From positions 1-12,506 of the forward strand of contig UQYA01000055.1 in NCBI GenBank assembly GCA_900545165.1: 12,506 nt of DNA, in the 5' to 3' direction. The notes beneath the pieces are model-generated. The model had not been told where the DNA came from, made no database searches, and saw only the letters and a program-made list of their open reading frames with translations. Shown here piece after piece: positions 1-7,438 of this stretch. How positions within the stretch are numbered: position 1 is the stretch's first letter; every line of letters begins with the position of its first letter. The stretch comes from an uncultured Collinsella sp. (GTDB lineage Bacteria > Actinomycetota > Coriobacteriia > Coriobacteriales > Coriobacteriaceae). Made by a program: the position numbers and the translations under genes.

Positions 1-586
1 GGTGTACAAGACCGACGCCAAGAAGGCTAAGAAGCTCATCGAGGAGTCTGGCATCACCCCGGGTGCCATCACCCTGCGCACCACCGACAACGAGCAGATT
101 AAGGGCATGGCCGCCCAGGTCAAGAACGACCTCGATGCTCTCGGCTTCGATGTGACCATCCAGACCGATACCTCGCCGGCCACCTACGCTGCCATCGACG
201 GCGGCGAGGCCTACGATATCCTCCTTGCCCCTGGCGATCCTTCTTGCTTCGGCGCCGACCCCGACCTGCTGCTCAACTGGTGGTACGGCGACAACGTCTG
301 GATGCAGACCCGTTGCCCGTGGAAGGAGTCCGCTGAGTGGCAGAAGCTCCACGGTCTCATGGACGAGGCTCTTGCCGCTGAGGGCGATGAGCAGCAGAAG
401 AAGTGGAACGAGTGCTTCGACATCATTGCCGACAACGCCGTTCTGTACCCTGTTGTTCACGTCAAGACCGTCTCCGCTTTCTGGGACGATCCGTCCACTG
501 CGCCCAACGGCGAGGCCCTCGATGGCTTCAAGGGCATCGGCACGACGAGCATGTCCTTCAGGGGCGTTGCGACCGTCAAGGCGTAA
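1..586 (+). CDS. ABC transporter substrate-binding protein, family 5 (peptide/sialic acid type), 3' part
   Basis: This is the C-terminal part (about 194 residues) of an extracytoplasmic binding protein of the DppA/OppA/NikA type; the first complete codon is at base 2, the stop is TAA at 584-586, and the start, signal peptide and lipobox lie outside the window. The family captures the ligand outside the membrane and passes it to the permeases encoded just downstream. What is visible fits the C-terminal lobe: an alternating helix and strand pattern, a segment ADPDLLLNWWYGDN (about residues 85-98 of the visible part), and a closing strand near the end. The neighbours (peptide-type permeases followed by nan genes) suggest sialic acid as ligand, as in SatA/SiaE systems, but a peptide ligand cannot be excluded from this fragment. 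The family assignment is firm; the ligand is inferred. Confidence 0.85.
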   Translation, partial: VYKTDAKKAKKLIEESGITPGAITLRTTDNEQIKGMAAQVKNDLDALGFDVTIQTDTSPATYAAIDGGEAYDILLAPGDPSCFGADPDLLLNWWYGDNVWMQTRCPWKESAEWQKLHGLMDEALAAEGDEQQKKWNECFDIIADNAVLYPVVHVKTVSAFWDDPSTAPNGEALDGFKGIGTTSMSFRGVATVKA

Positions 587-650
587 GACTCGCTTGAGTC
601 TGTATGCAGGATGTCGGCCGTTGGGACCGTATCCTCATAGTTGAAACAAA

Positions 651-680
651 GACCCGGGCGGCAACGATGTCGCTCGGGTC
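651..680 (+). other. GC-rich stem-loop between binding-protein and permease genes
   Basis: Bases 651-663 pair with 668-680 as a 13-bp stem with two G-T wobbles around an ACGA loop. Only TTG follows the stem, so it lacks the T tract of a standard terminator. In a transporter operon, such a stem directly after the binding-protein gene commonly protects the upstream mRNA or terminates partially, so that binding protein is made in excess over the permeases. The structure is seen in the sequence; the role is inferred. Confidence 0.7.
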
Positions 681-743
681 TTGTAATGAGTATCCGTACT
701 CATATACCAGTTGGTCCTACCGACAAAAGAAAGGGGAGAGAAC

Positions 744-1700
744 GTGAACAACTTGCTACGTTTGATTGGAAGGCGTCTTGTGGCGCTGCCGATCATGGCA
801 TTGGGCGTCACCGTCCTGGTGTTCTTCCTTATGTCGTTCTCCAAGACCGACCCCGCCTACACGGCGTTGGGTGACGGTGCCTCGCCCGAGGCGGTTGCCG
901 AGTACCATGAGAAGTATGGTCTGGACGACCCCTGGCCCGTGCGCTACGTGCGCTATATGGGCGATTTGATCCATGGCGACATGGGCACCTATGGTGCTGC
1001 TCGCAACTCCGTTGCCAAGCGCATCTCCACGGCCCTGCCCGTCACGATGCAGCTGACCTTTATCGGTCTTGCTATCGGTGCGGTCGTTTCGTTTTTGCTC
1101 GGCGTCATCGCGGCACTGTATCGCGACAAATGGCCGGACCAAGTGATCCGCGTCTTTTCCATCGCCGGCTTGGCAACCCCGTCGTTCTGGCTTGCCGTTC
1201 TGTTGATTCTGCTGTTCTCTTCCTACCTTAAGGTGCTCCCGGCATCGGGTGCTCTGCCTCACTTCACTACGAATCCGGTTGGCTATCTGGGACGTATGAT
1301 CATGCCCGCCATCGCCTTGGCATTTCCGCTGACGGGCCAGATGACTCGTATCGTGCGTACCGCCATGGTCGAGGAGCTCGACAAGGATTATGTCCGTATG
1401 GCTCGCGGCGCCGGCGTTCCCGAGAAGGTCGTCGTCGGCATCAACGTTCTTCGCAATGCGCTGATCACCCCGGTCACCACCCTCGGTCTTAAGATCGGTT
1501 ACCTCATGGGTGGCGCTGTCGTCATCGAGGTTATCTTCAACCTCCCCGGCATGGGCACCGCGATTCTGCAGGGCGTTCAGGGCAACGAGGCGAACCTGGT
1601 TCAGGGCGTCGTTATCGTCGTTGCTCTTGCCTTCATCATCATCAACATCGTGGTTGACATGCTCTACCTGCTCATCAACCCGCGCATCAGGACGGTGTAG
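744..1700 (+). CDS. ABC transporter permease, DppB type
   Basis: This is an inner-membrane permease subunit of a peptide/nickel/sialic-acid-type ABC importer, 318 residues from a GTG start. I chose GTG at 744 because AAGGGGAG at 731-738 is a good ribosome binding site 5 bases upstream; an in-frame TTG at 711 has no such site. The N-terminus begins NNLLRLIGRRL and runs into a first hydrophobic helix (about 12-32). An extracytoplasmic region follows (about 33-98), with the GLDDPWPVRY segment typical of DppB. Further membrane segments lie near 99-124, 134-160, 186-206 and 288-311. The cytoplasmic EAA loop that docks on the ATPase is at about 209-232 (EELDKDYVRMARGAG). The next gene starts 3 bases after the stop, so the two are cotranscribed. 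Substrate is inferred from the neighbouring nan genes. Confidence 0.9.
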   Translation: MNNLLRLIGRRLVALPIMALGVTVLVFFLMSFSKTDPAYTALGDGASPEAVAEYHEKYGLDDPWPVRYVRYMGDLIHGDMGTYGAARNSVAKRISTALPVTMQLTFIGLAIGAVVSFLLGVIAALYRDKWPDQVIRVFSIAGLATPSFWLAVLLILLFSSYLKVLPASGALPHFTTNPVGYLGRMIMPAIALAFPLTGQMTRIVRTAMVEELDKDYVRMARGAGVPEKVVVGINVLRNALITPVTTLGLKIGYLMGGAVVIEVIFNLPGMGTAILQGVQGNEANLVQGVVIVVALAFIIINIVVDMLYLLINPRIRTV

Positions 1701-1703
1701 ATT

Positions 1704-3719
1704 ATGGTAAAGATTCGAGAGAAGCAAACCGAGCAGCTCGAGAAGGCTGCCTCCAAGGGGCTCAAGCTCGGTGGCTGGAAGAAGATGACGCTGTCTTCTA
1801 AGATTGCCGCCGTCGTGCTGGTGCTGGTCGCCCTGACTGCGATCCTGGCGCCCCTTCTTGCCCCCTATAGCCCGGTCGAGATCTTTACGGCTCGCCAGGC
1901 TCCCGGCAACGGATTTATCTTCGGTACCGACGATAAGGGTCGCGACATTCTGTCGCGTATGCTCTACGGTGGTCGTTACTCGCTGATTATCGGCTTTGGC
2001 GCCACTGCCATGGCTCTGGTCTGCGGCTCGGTCGTGGGCGCCCTTGCAGCGGTTTCGCGCAAGGCCGTCTCCGAGACGATCATGCGTATCCTGGACATCA
2101 TCATGTCCATCCCGGGCATCGCCCTCGCGGCCGTCTTCGTCTCCATCCTGGGCAACTCCGTGCCGTCGATCATCTTCGCCATCGGCTTTATGTACACTCC
2201 GCAGATTGCCCGTATCGTACGCGCCAACATCGTGTCCGAGTACGGCGAGGACTATGTCCGCGCGGTCATCGTTTCCGGCGCCAAGGCTCCGTGGATTTTG
2301 ATCAAGCATGTTCTGCGTAACTGCATCGCCCCGATCATGGTCTTCACCGTTACCCTGGTCGCCGACGCCATCATCTTCGAGGCCTCGCTGACCTTCATCG
2401 GCGCTGGTATCCAGGAGCCCACCGCTACCTGGGGCAACATCCTCGCCGACGCCCGCGGCGGCGTGCTCGCCGGCCGTTGGTGGCAGGCGCTGTTCCCGGG
2501 CCTGGCCATCATGATCACCTGCCTGGCGCTCAACATCCTCTCCGAGGGCATTACCGACGCCATGGCCGCTGCTCCCTCCGCTGCCCTGGATCCTACCGAT
2601 TCCTCCAAGCGTCGCGAGGCCGACCTGCTGGTCTCCGACCCCGTTCGCGCCTACAAGGAGCAGGCCCAGTCCCTCTCCGCTCGCCTTGGCGCCCTGCGCG
2701 ATGTCGAGCTCAAGCGTGACGATCGCCACGTGCCCGACGAGTCCGTTGAGCCGATTCTCTCGGTCCGTGACTTCTGCATCCAGTTTGAGCATCACGGTGA
2801 TATCAACGTCGTCGACCATGTCAACTTTGACGTTCGTCCTGGTCAGACCATGGGCCTGGTGGGCGAGTCCGGTTGCGGTAAGTCCATCACCACGCTGGCC
2901 ATCATGGGCCTGACCGACGATGACGAGCATCTTTCCGGCGAGGTTCTTTGGGAGGGCCGTGACCTGCTCAAGATGAGCAAGAAGGAGTGGTTCGGCCTGC
3001 GCGGTACCGATATCGCTATGGTCTATCAGGACGCCCTGTCCTCGCTTAATCCCTCCATGCTCATCTCTGCCCAGATGAAGCAGCTCACCAAGCGCGGCGG
3101 AACCCGCAGCGCCGAGGAGCTCCTGGAGCTCGTCGGCCTCGATCCCAAGCGCACGCTCGAGAGCTATCCGCACGAGCTTTCCGGCGGCCAGCGTCAGCGT
3201 GTCCTGATCGCTATGGCCCTTACCCGCGACCCCAAGCTGGTCATCTGCGACGAGCCCACGACCGCTCTGGACGTTACCGTCCAGAAGCAGGTCATCAAGC
3301 TGCTCAACGATCTTCAGGCCAAGCTCGGCTTTGCCATGATCTTCGTTTCGCATGACCTGGCTCTGGTCGCCGAGGTTGCCCATAACATCACGGTTATGTA
3401 CGCTGGCCAGGTTATCGAGCAGGCACCCACCAAGGAGCTGCTCACCAACCCGATCCACGAGTACACCCGCGGTCTTCTGGGTTCCGTTCTGTCCATCGAG
3501 AGCGGTTCGGGTCGCCTGCACCAGGTGCCCGGCGCCGTTCCGAGCCCGCGCGATTTCCCCAAGGGCGATCGCTTCGCGCCCCGCTCGAGCCATCCGCGTA
3601 TTGGCCTGGACACCCGTCCGGTCTTCAAGCGCGTGCCCGGTACCGAGCACTTCTATTCCGAGCTCCCCGACGAGGTGCTCAAGGCAAATGGTTTGACCCC
3701 TCACGCGGAGGTGATGTAG
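1704..3719 (+). CDS. ABC transporter permease-ATPase fusion (DppC-DppD type)
   Basis: This single 671-residue polypeptide joins a DppC-type permease and a DppD-type ATP-binding subunit. Residues 1 to about 287 are the permease: a first membrane helix near 33-53, the hallmark FGTDDKGRDILSRMLYGGR at 73-91, and an EAA loop around 178-195. A hydrophilic linker follows (about 288-347). The ATPase part has Walker A GESGCGKS (387-394), signature LSGGQRQR (492-499), Walker B with DEP (516-518), the switch His550, and the C-terminal extension typical of oligopeptide ATPases (about 590-671). All catalytic motifs are intact. The start is ATG, 3 bases after the upstream stop. Fused permease-ATPase subunits are known in actinobacterial peptide-type importers, including, as I recall, the SiaEFGI sialic acid importer of Corynebacterium. 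The frame is open with no sign of a recent frameshift, so the fusion looks genuine. Confidence 0.92.
   Translation: MVKIREKQTEQLEKAASKGLKLGGWKKMTLSSKIAAVVLVLVALTAILAPLLAPYSPVEIFTARQAPGNGFIFGTDDKGRDILSRMLYGGRYSLIIGFGATAMALVCGSVVGALAAVSRKAVSETIMRILDIIMSIPGIALAAVFVSILGNSVPSIIFAIGFMYTPQIARIVRANIVSEYGEDYVRAVIVSGAKAPWILIKHVLRNCIAPIMVFTVTLVADAIIFEASLTFIGAGIQEPTATWGNILADARGGVLAGRWWQALFPGLAIMITCLALNILSEGITDAMAAAPSAALDPTDSSKRREADLLVSDPVRAYKEQAQSLSARLGALRDVELKRDDRHVPDESVEPILSVRDFCIQFEHHGDINVVDHVNFDVRPGQTMGLVGESGCGKSITTLAIMGLTDDDEHLSGEVLWEGRDLLKMSKKEWFGLRGTDIAMVYQDALSSLNPSMLISAQMKQLTKRGGTRSAEELLELVGLDPKRTLESYPHELSGGQRQRVLIAMALTRDPKLVICDEPTTALDVTVQKQVIKLLNDLQAKLGFAMIFVSHDLALVAEVAHNITVMYAGQVIEQAPTKELLTNPIHEYTRGLLGSVLSIESGSGRLHQVPGAVPSPRDFPKGDRFAPRSSHPRIGLDTRPVFKRVPGTEHFYSELPDEVLKANGLTPHAEVM
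3707..3714 (+). promoter_or_regulatory. Strong ribosome binding site of the DppF-type gene
   Basis: GGAGGTGA lies 5 bases before ATG 3720, inside the last codons of the fusion gene, and is an almost ideal anti-Shine-Dalgarno match. The preceding stop TAG directly abuts this ATG, so translation of the two ATPase-bearing genes is probably coupled. Confidence 0.8.
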
Positions 3720-4547
3720 ATGAGCGAGACCGCAGTCAACGGCGTCGAGCCGATCATCTTCCTTGATGACGTCCACGTCACCTTTAGGACCCGTACCGGC
3801 TCGATTCTGCACCCCAACCTGGTTCACGCCGTCCAGGGTGTAACGATTAAGCTCATGCCCGGTCAGACGATCGGCATCGTCGGCGAGTCCGGTTGCGGTA
3901 AGTCCACCACCGCCAACGTCATGTGCGGCCTGCAGGCCCCCACGAGCGGCAAGGTCTACTTTAAGGGCAAGGACGTTACCAAACGTACCGCCGAGGACCG
4001 TCGCCACATGGGTCGCGTCATCTCGGTCGTGTTCCAGAACCCGGCCACGGCGCTCAATCCCCGCATGGTCGTTCGCGAGCAGCTGCTCGACCCCATGCGC
4101 GTCCACAACCTGGGTACCGAGGCCGAGCAGGAGAAGCGCGTCAAGGAACTCCTGGAGCTCACCGGTCTGCCCAGCTCCGCCGCCGAGGTTCTTCCCGGCC
4201 AGCTTTCGGGCGGCCAGCGCCAGCGCGTCGCAATTGCCCGTGCTCTGTCGCTGAACCCCGATGCCATCATCGCCGACGAGCCCACCTCGGCTCTGGACGT
4301 TTCGGTCCGCGCGCAGATTCTGAACCTGCTGACCGACCTTAAGAAGGAGCTCGGCCTGGCCATGGTGTTCATCAGCCATGACATCCAGACGGTCCGCTAT
4401 ATCTCTGACGACATCATCGTTATGAATGGCGGCAGGATCGTCGAGCAGGGCGAGGCCAAGCAGGTCTTCCAGCACCCCCAGGACCCCTACACCAAGATGC
4501 TGCTCGGCGCTGCGCCGTCGCTGCTGCATCCCAAGCTCGGCGAGTAG
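3720..4547 (+). CDS. ABC transporter ATP-binding protein, DppF type
   Basis: This is the second ATPase subunit of the importer, 275 residues, cytoplasmic, expected to pair with the ATPase half of the preceding fusion protein. It has Walker A GESGCGKS (55-62), Q-loop region VFQNPATALNPRM, signature LSGGQRQR (162-169), Walker B with DEP (186-188), the D-loop SALD, and switch His220, so it should be catalytically competent. It ends shortly after the family's AP-rich tail (YTKMLLGAAPS). The start is fixed by a very strong ribosome binding site and the abutting stop of the upstream gene. Together with the binding protein, DppB and the DppC-DppD fusion it completes a four-gene importer. The Walker A coding stretches of the two ATPases are nearly identical at DNA level, as expected for related, similarly codon-biased genes. 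Confidence 0.93.
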   Translation: MSETAVNGVEPIIFLDDVHVTFRTRTGSILHPNLVHAVQGVTIKLMPGQTIGIVGESGCGKSTTANVMCGLQAPTSGKVYFKGKDVTKRTAEDRRHMGRVISVVFQNPATALNPRMVVREQLLDPMRVHNLGTEAEQEKRVKELLELTGLPSSAAEVLPGQLSGGQRQRVAIARALSLNPDAIIADEPTSALDVSVRAQILNLLTDLKKELGLAMVFISHDIQTVRYISDDIIVMNGGRIVEQGEAKQVFQHPQDPYTKMLLGAAPSLLHPKLGE

Positions 4548-4563
4548 CCTCGCTTTCCCTCCC

Positions 4564-4591
4564 GTGCGCCCGGTTCCCTTGCCGGGCGCAC
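4564..4591 (+). other. Perfect GC stem-loop after the transporter genes
   Basis: Bases 4564-4573 (GTGCGCCCGG) pair perfectly with 4582-4591 around an 8-base loop. The stem is followed by CTCCGTTGCG, not a T tract. It sits 16 bases after the DppF-type stop and separates the transporter genes from the esterase genes. It could be a weak terminator, a processing site or a 3' stabiliser; the sequence does not decide. Confidence 0.65.
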
Positions 4592-4627
4592 CTCCGTTGC
4601 GATTTCGAAAGGTTGGGTTCACGAGCC

Positions 4628-5605
4628 ATGCCAAGTGCTCAGGAGCTACAACATCAATTTGGTGAATATCGAGGCGCCATGCCCCGTCCATCAGATTTCG
4701 ATCTCTTTTGGAAGGATCGCATGGCCGAGGCCGACGCCGTCGGGCTTGACTATGCGATCGAGACGGCATCGGTCAACGATGCCGCGACCTGCCAGCTTTT
4801 CGACCTCTGGTATACCGGCATGTGTGGCGCTCGCCTGCATGCCAAGTACCTTAAGCCCGTCTCGGACGAGCCCGTGCCATTGGTGCTTCAGTTCCATGGG
4901 TATCCGGGTGCAAGCCGCAGCTGGTTTGAGCAGGCGTCGTTTGCGGGCATGGGCATGGCACTCATCGCCCTCGACTGCCCCGGCCAAGGAGGTCCCTCCG
5001 AGGACATTGGTGGATTTGAGGGCACAACGGTCGCGGGCCATATCGTCGCCGGTATCGACGGCGACCCGGCCAACCTCTACTATGTCCGCTTGCACCAAGA
5101 TATTCGCATCCTGTGCCGCATCGTTCGCGAGCTCGAGGGCATCGATCTTGCCCGTGTGTTTGTGAACGGCGCGTCTCAGGGCGGCGGTTTGGGCATTGCG
5201 ACCTGTGCACTTAACAGCGAGCTTATCAATCGCGCCGCCATCCTCTATCCCTTCCTGTCAGATTTTCGCCTGGTCTGGGATTTGGATGCCGATGACATTG
5301 CCTACGAGGGTCTGCGCTATTGGTCTCGCTGGTTTGACGAGGACTCGACTCGTATTGACGAAGCCTATGCCAAGCTGGAGTACTTCGATTCCAAGAACTT
5401 TGCCCCTATGGTCAAATGCCCCGTGCTGTTTGGCACCGGCACAGCCGATATCGTCTGTCCGCCAGCGACGCAGTTTGCGGTCTATAACAACCTGACCTGC
5501 GAAAAGCGTCATGAGTTCTTTGAAGGCTTTGGCCACGAGGAGATTCAGGATTTTGACGATTTGATCATTCCGTTTTTCTGCAAGGGAGGGGAGGCTCATG
5601 TCTAA
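4628..5605 (+). CDS. CE7-family acetyl esterase (acetylxylan esterase / cephalosporin-C deacetylase fold), probable sialate O-acetylesterase
   Basis: This alpha/beta-hydrolase of 325 residues has the usual length of carbohydrate esterase family 7. I chose ATG 4628 because the following PSAQELQHQFGEYRG and PRPSDFDLFW match the normal family N-terminus; the ribosome binding site is weak (GAAAGG at 4607-4612 is 15 bases away). The nucleophile is Ser183 in GASQGGG, with Asp274 (TADIV) and His303 (GHEE) completing the triad. Tyr92 (HGYPG) and Gln184 fit the family's oxyanion hole. DCPGQGG is also a family motif. There is no signal peptide, so it acts in the cytoplasm. CE7 enzymes remove acetyl groups from small acetylated sugars. 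Placed between a sialic acid importer and nanA, the likely substrate is O-acetylated sialic acid; a pneumococcal nan locus also carries such an esterase. The family is sure; the substrate is inferred. Confidence 0.9.
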   Translation: MPSAQELQHQFGEYRGAMPRPSDFDLFWKDRMAEADAVGLDYAIETASVNDAATCQLFDLWYTGMCGARLHAKYLKPVSDEPVPLVLQFHGYPGASRSWFEQASFAGMGMALIALDCPGQGGPSEDIGGFEGTTVAGHIVAGIDGDPANLYYVRLHQDIRILCRIVRELEGIDLARVFVNGASQGGGLGIATCALNSELINRAAILYPFLSDFRLVWDLDADDIAYEGLRYWSRWFDEDSTRIDEAYAKLEYFDSKNFAPMVKCPVLFGTGTADIVCPPATQFAVYNNLTCEKRHEFFEGFGHEEIQDFDDLIIPFFCKGGEAHV

Positions 5606-6449
5606 GTGCGAGAGCAATGTTGACGAGCTGATTGTCCCCGGGCTTGTGGGAATTCCTGGAACGGTTTCGTCAAGGCTCGCAGAATATCGGGGCTGGCGCG
5701 GTGATGTCCAAGCAGATGTTTCTGATTTAGAGACATGCGCTTCGAATCTTGAGATTCAAGGCCTGGCCATTACGGCGATTGACTTTGTTAACCCCTGCGC
5801 CCGTTACTCGGAGGTCTCCTTTGAGCTCGGTGACGATGCGATTCACGCTCGTTTGATCGAGCCTGTCGGTCGTGCCCGAGTATCTGAGCGCGTGCCGCTG
5901 TGCCTGATGTTCCACGACATCGATCGGCCTGTGCGCGGCTGGCATCACATGACGAGATTTGCCGCCATGGGGTATGCCGTCCTCGCGCTGGATGACGATG
6001 TTGCTGGTGCGGACGACCTGCAGCGGGGGATTTCTTCGCCCGCTTTTGTCGAGCGCGTCCGTTGGGGTTGCGCGCTGGCGAAGGTGGCGCGCAATCTTGA
6101 TGGCATGGACCCCGACCGCATCTTTGCATGGGGCGAGGGTCTTGGCGGCGGAGTCGCGCTGGCGGTTTCTGCTCTGGACGAGCGGGGCCTCGCCTGCACG
6201 GCGGTTGCCAATCCGCTTCCTGGCGGCCTCGAGGCGCTGTCGTCTCGGGTGCGCGGATCGGTGCTCATGGGCACATCGCTTATGGATACCGTGAGCGATC
6301 CCAAGGATCAGTTTGCTGTATTCAACGGTCTTGAGTGTGACCGGAGGCATATCATCTATGCCAAATACGCTCACGAGCGCATCAATGCGTTCGAAAACGA
6401 AGTCGTCGACTTTTTTAACCAAACGTTCTATCCGTGTTCTTTGGCCTAG
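5598..6449 (+). CDS. CE7-like esterase paralogue lacking the catalytic serine (probable pseudoenzyme)
   Basis: This 283-residue protein resembles its upstream neighbour, which it overlaps by 8 bases, with ATG 5598 preceded by a purine-rich ribosome binding site (GGGAGGGGAGG at 5584-5594). It shares the order of motifs, for example DQFAVFNGLECDRRH against TQFAVYNNLTCEKRH. The nucleophile motif GASQGGG has become GEGLGGG, so Gly181 stands where Ser should be. The oxyanion positions Tyr and Gln have become Ile108 and Leu182. The Asp (Asp230) and His (His259) positions are kept. About 42 residues between nucleophile and Asp are missing, which accounts for the whole length difference. The frame is open, so it appears to be under selection as a protein, not decaying. 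Hydrolysis by the usual mechanism is not expected; a structural partner or binding role is possible. The relationship is inferred from motif alignment by eye. Confidence 0.85.
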   Translation: MSKCESNVDELIVPGLVGIPGTVSSRLAEYRGWRGDVQADVSDLETCASNLEIQGLAITAIDFVNPCARYSEVSFELGDDAIHARLIEPVGRARVSERVPLCLMFHDIDRPVRGWHHMTRFAAMGYAVLALDDDVAGADDLQRGISSPAFVERVRWGCALAKVARNLDGMDPDRIFAWGEGLGGGVALAVSALDERGLACTAVANPLPGGLEALSSRVRGSVLMGTSLMDTVSDPKDQFAVFNGLECDRRHIIYAKYAHERINAFENEVVDFFNQTFYPCSLA

Positions 6450-6493
6450 GCGGCCTGGACACTGCCAACAAGAGTGGGTGGCACAGGGCCGCC
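6449..6493 (+). other. Stem-loop between the esterase paralogue and nanA
   Basis: GGCGGCC at 6449-6455 pairs perfectly with GGCCGCC at 6487-6493, and an inner TGCC/GGCA pair can extend the structure. The stem begins on the last base of the upstream stop codon and ends 12 bases before the nanA ribosome binding site (AAGGAG at 6506-6511). There is no T tract. Confidence 0.5.
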
Positions 6494-6517
6494 CGCCAGA
6501 CAACTAAGGAGATTCTT

Positions 6518-7438
6518 GTGGCAACTCAGAAATTCACCGGCGTTATCCCTCCCGTCGTTGTTCCCGATACCGAAGATCACCAGCTCGATGTTGCCTCCTT
6601 TGAGCGCAGCATCAACCGCATGATCGACGCCGGCGTCGATGGACTGTTCTTCCTGGGATCCTCGGGCGAGGTCGTCTTCTCCACCGACGAGCGCCGTCGC
6701 CAGATTATCGCCGAGGCCGTCCGTATCGTCGACCACCGCGTGCCTGTTCTGGTCGGCATCATCGATACCGAGACCGAGCGCATGATCGAGCACGGCAAGG
6801 TCGCTCAGGAGCTGGGCGCCGATGCCCTCGTCGCCACCTGCCCGTTCTATGCCCTGCAGGGCATGACCGAGGTCGAGGAGCATTTCCGCATCCTGCACGA
6901 GGAACTCGACCTGCCCATCTTTGCCTATGACATTCCCGTCTGCGTTCACACCAAACTCCCCTGGAAGCTCCTTGCCAAGCTCGGCGCCGAGGGCGTCCTT
7001 GCTGGCGTCAAGGATTCCTCCGGTGATGACATCTCGTTCCGCTACCTCGTTCAGGAGAACGAGAAGAACGGCCATCCGATGAGCATCCTCACCGGTCACG
7101 AGGTCGTTGTCGACGGCGCCTACCTCGGTGGCGCCGACGGCTCTGTCCCGGGTCTCGCCAACGTTGAGCCCGAGGGCTACGTGCGTCAGTGGAAGGCCGC
7201 TCAGGCTGGTGACTGGGCTACCGTCAAGGCCGAGCAGGACCGCCTCAATGAGATTTCGCACATCTGGGATGTCACCTCGGGCGTCCAGGGCTATGCCGGT
7301 GGCGTCGGCGCCTTCAAGACCGCTATGAACCTCATGGGCATCTTCGACAGCCCGACCATGCCGCGCCCGGTGAAGGCCATGACCGGCGAGAACGTCGAGG
7401 CGATTAAGAAGGTCCTCCAGGACAACGGTCTCCTGTAA
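6518..7438 (+). CDS. nanA: N-acetylneuraminate lyase-like aldolase (DHDPS superfamily)
   Basis: This 306-residue class I aldolase of the DapA/NanA superfamily is proposed to cleave N-acetylneuraminate to ManNAc and pyruvate in the cytoplasm. GTG 6518 is the start, 6 bases after AAGGAG; upstream in-frame codons lack a binding site. Lys165 (GVKDSSGD) is the Schiff-base lysine and Tyr137 (YDIP) the catalytic tyrosine, at the same numbers as in E. coli NanA; GSSGE (47-51) is the pyruvate carboxylate loop. The DapA substrate arginine is absent (Cys142 at that position), which argues against dihydrodipicolinate synthase. However, the residues that grip the sialic acid glycerol tail in E. coli NanA (Asp191, Glu192, Ser208) align with Glu195, Val196 and Gly212. 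It therefore belongs to a non-classical subgroup, and its role as NanA depends largely on nanK and nanE next door. Confidence 0.8.
   Translation: MATQKFTGVIPPVVVPDTEDHQLDVASFERSINRMIDAGVDGLFFLGSSGEVVFSTDERRRQIIAEAVRIVDHRVPVLVGIIDTETERMIEHGKVAQELGADALVATCPFYALQGMTEVEEHFRILHEELDLPIFAYDIPVCVHTKLPWKLLAKLGAEGVLAGVKDSSGDDISFRYLVQENEKNGHPMSILTGHEVVVDGAYLGGADGSVPGLANVEPEGYVRQWKAAQAGDWATVKAEQDRLNEISHIWDVTSGVQGYAGGVGAFKTAMNLMGIFDSPTMPRPVKAMTGENVEAIKKVLQDNGLL

Noticed and set aside
2862..3905. A near-identical DNA stretch of about 25 bases repeated at about 2862 and 3882
   Set aside because: It is the coding sequence for Walker A (GESGCGKS) in both ATPases; shared protein motif plus shared codon bias explains it.
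756..4769. An open frame of 1337 codons on the minus strand, antisense to the transporter genes
   Set aside because: It lies entirely opposite well-supported plus-strand genes and its product is low-complexity (rich in Gly, Asp, His, Arg, Leu), with no recognisable domain. GC-rich third positions on the plus strand remove antisense stop codons; it is a codon-bias shadow.
6518..7438. nanA as dihydrodipicolinate synthase (dapA)
   Set aside because: The substrate-carboxylate arginine of DapA is missing (Cys142 aligns there), and the neighbours are nanK and nanE.
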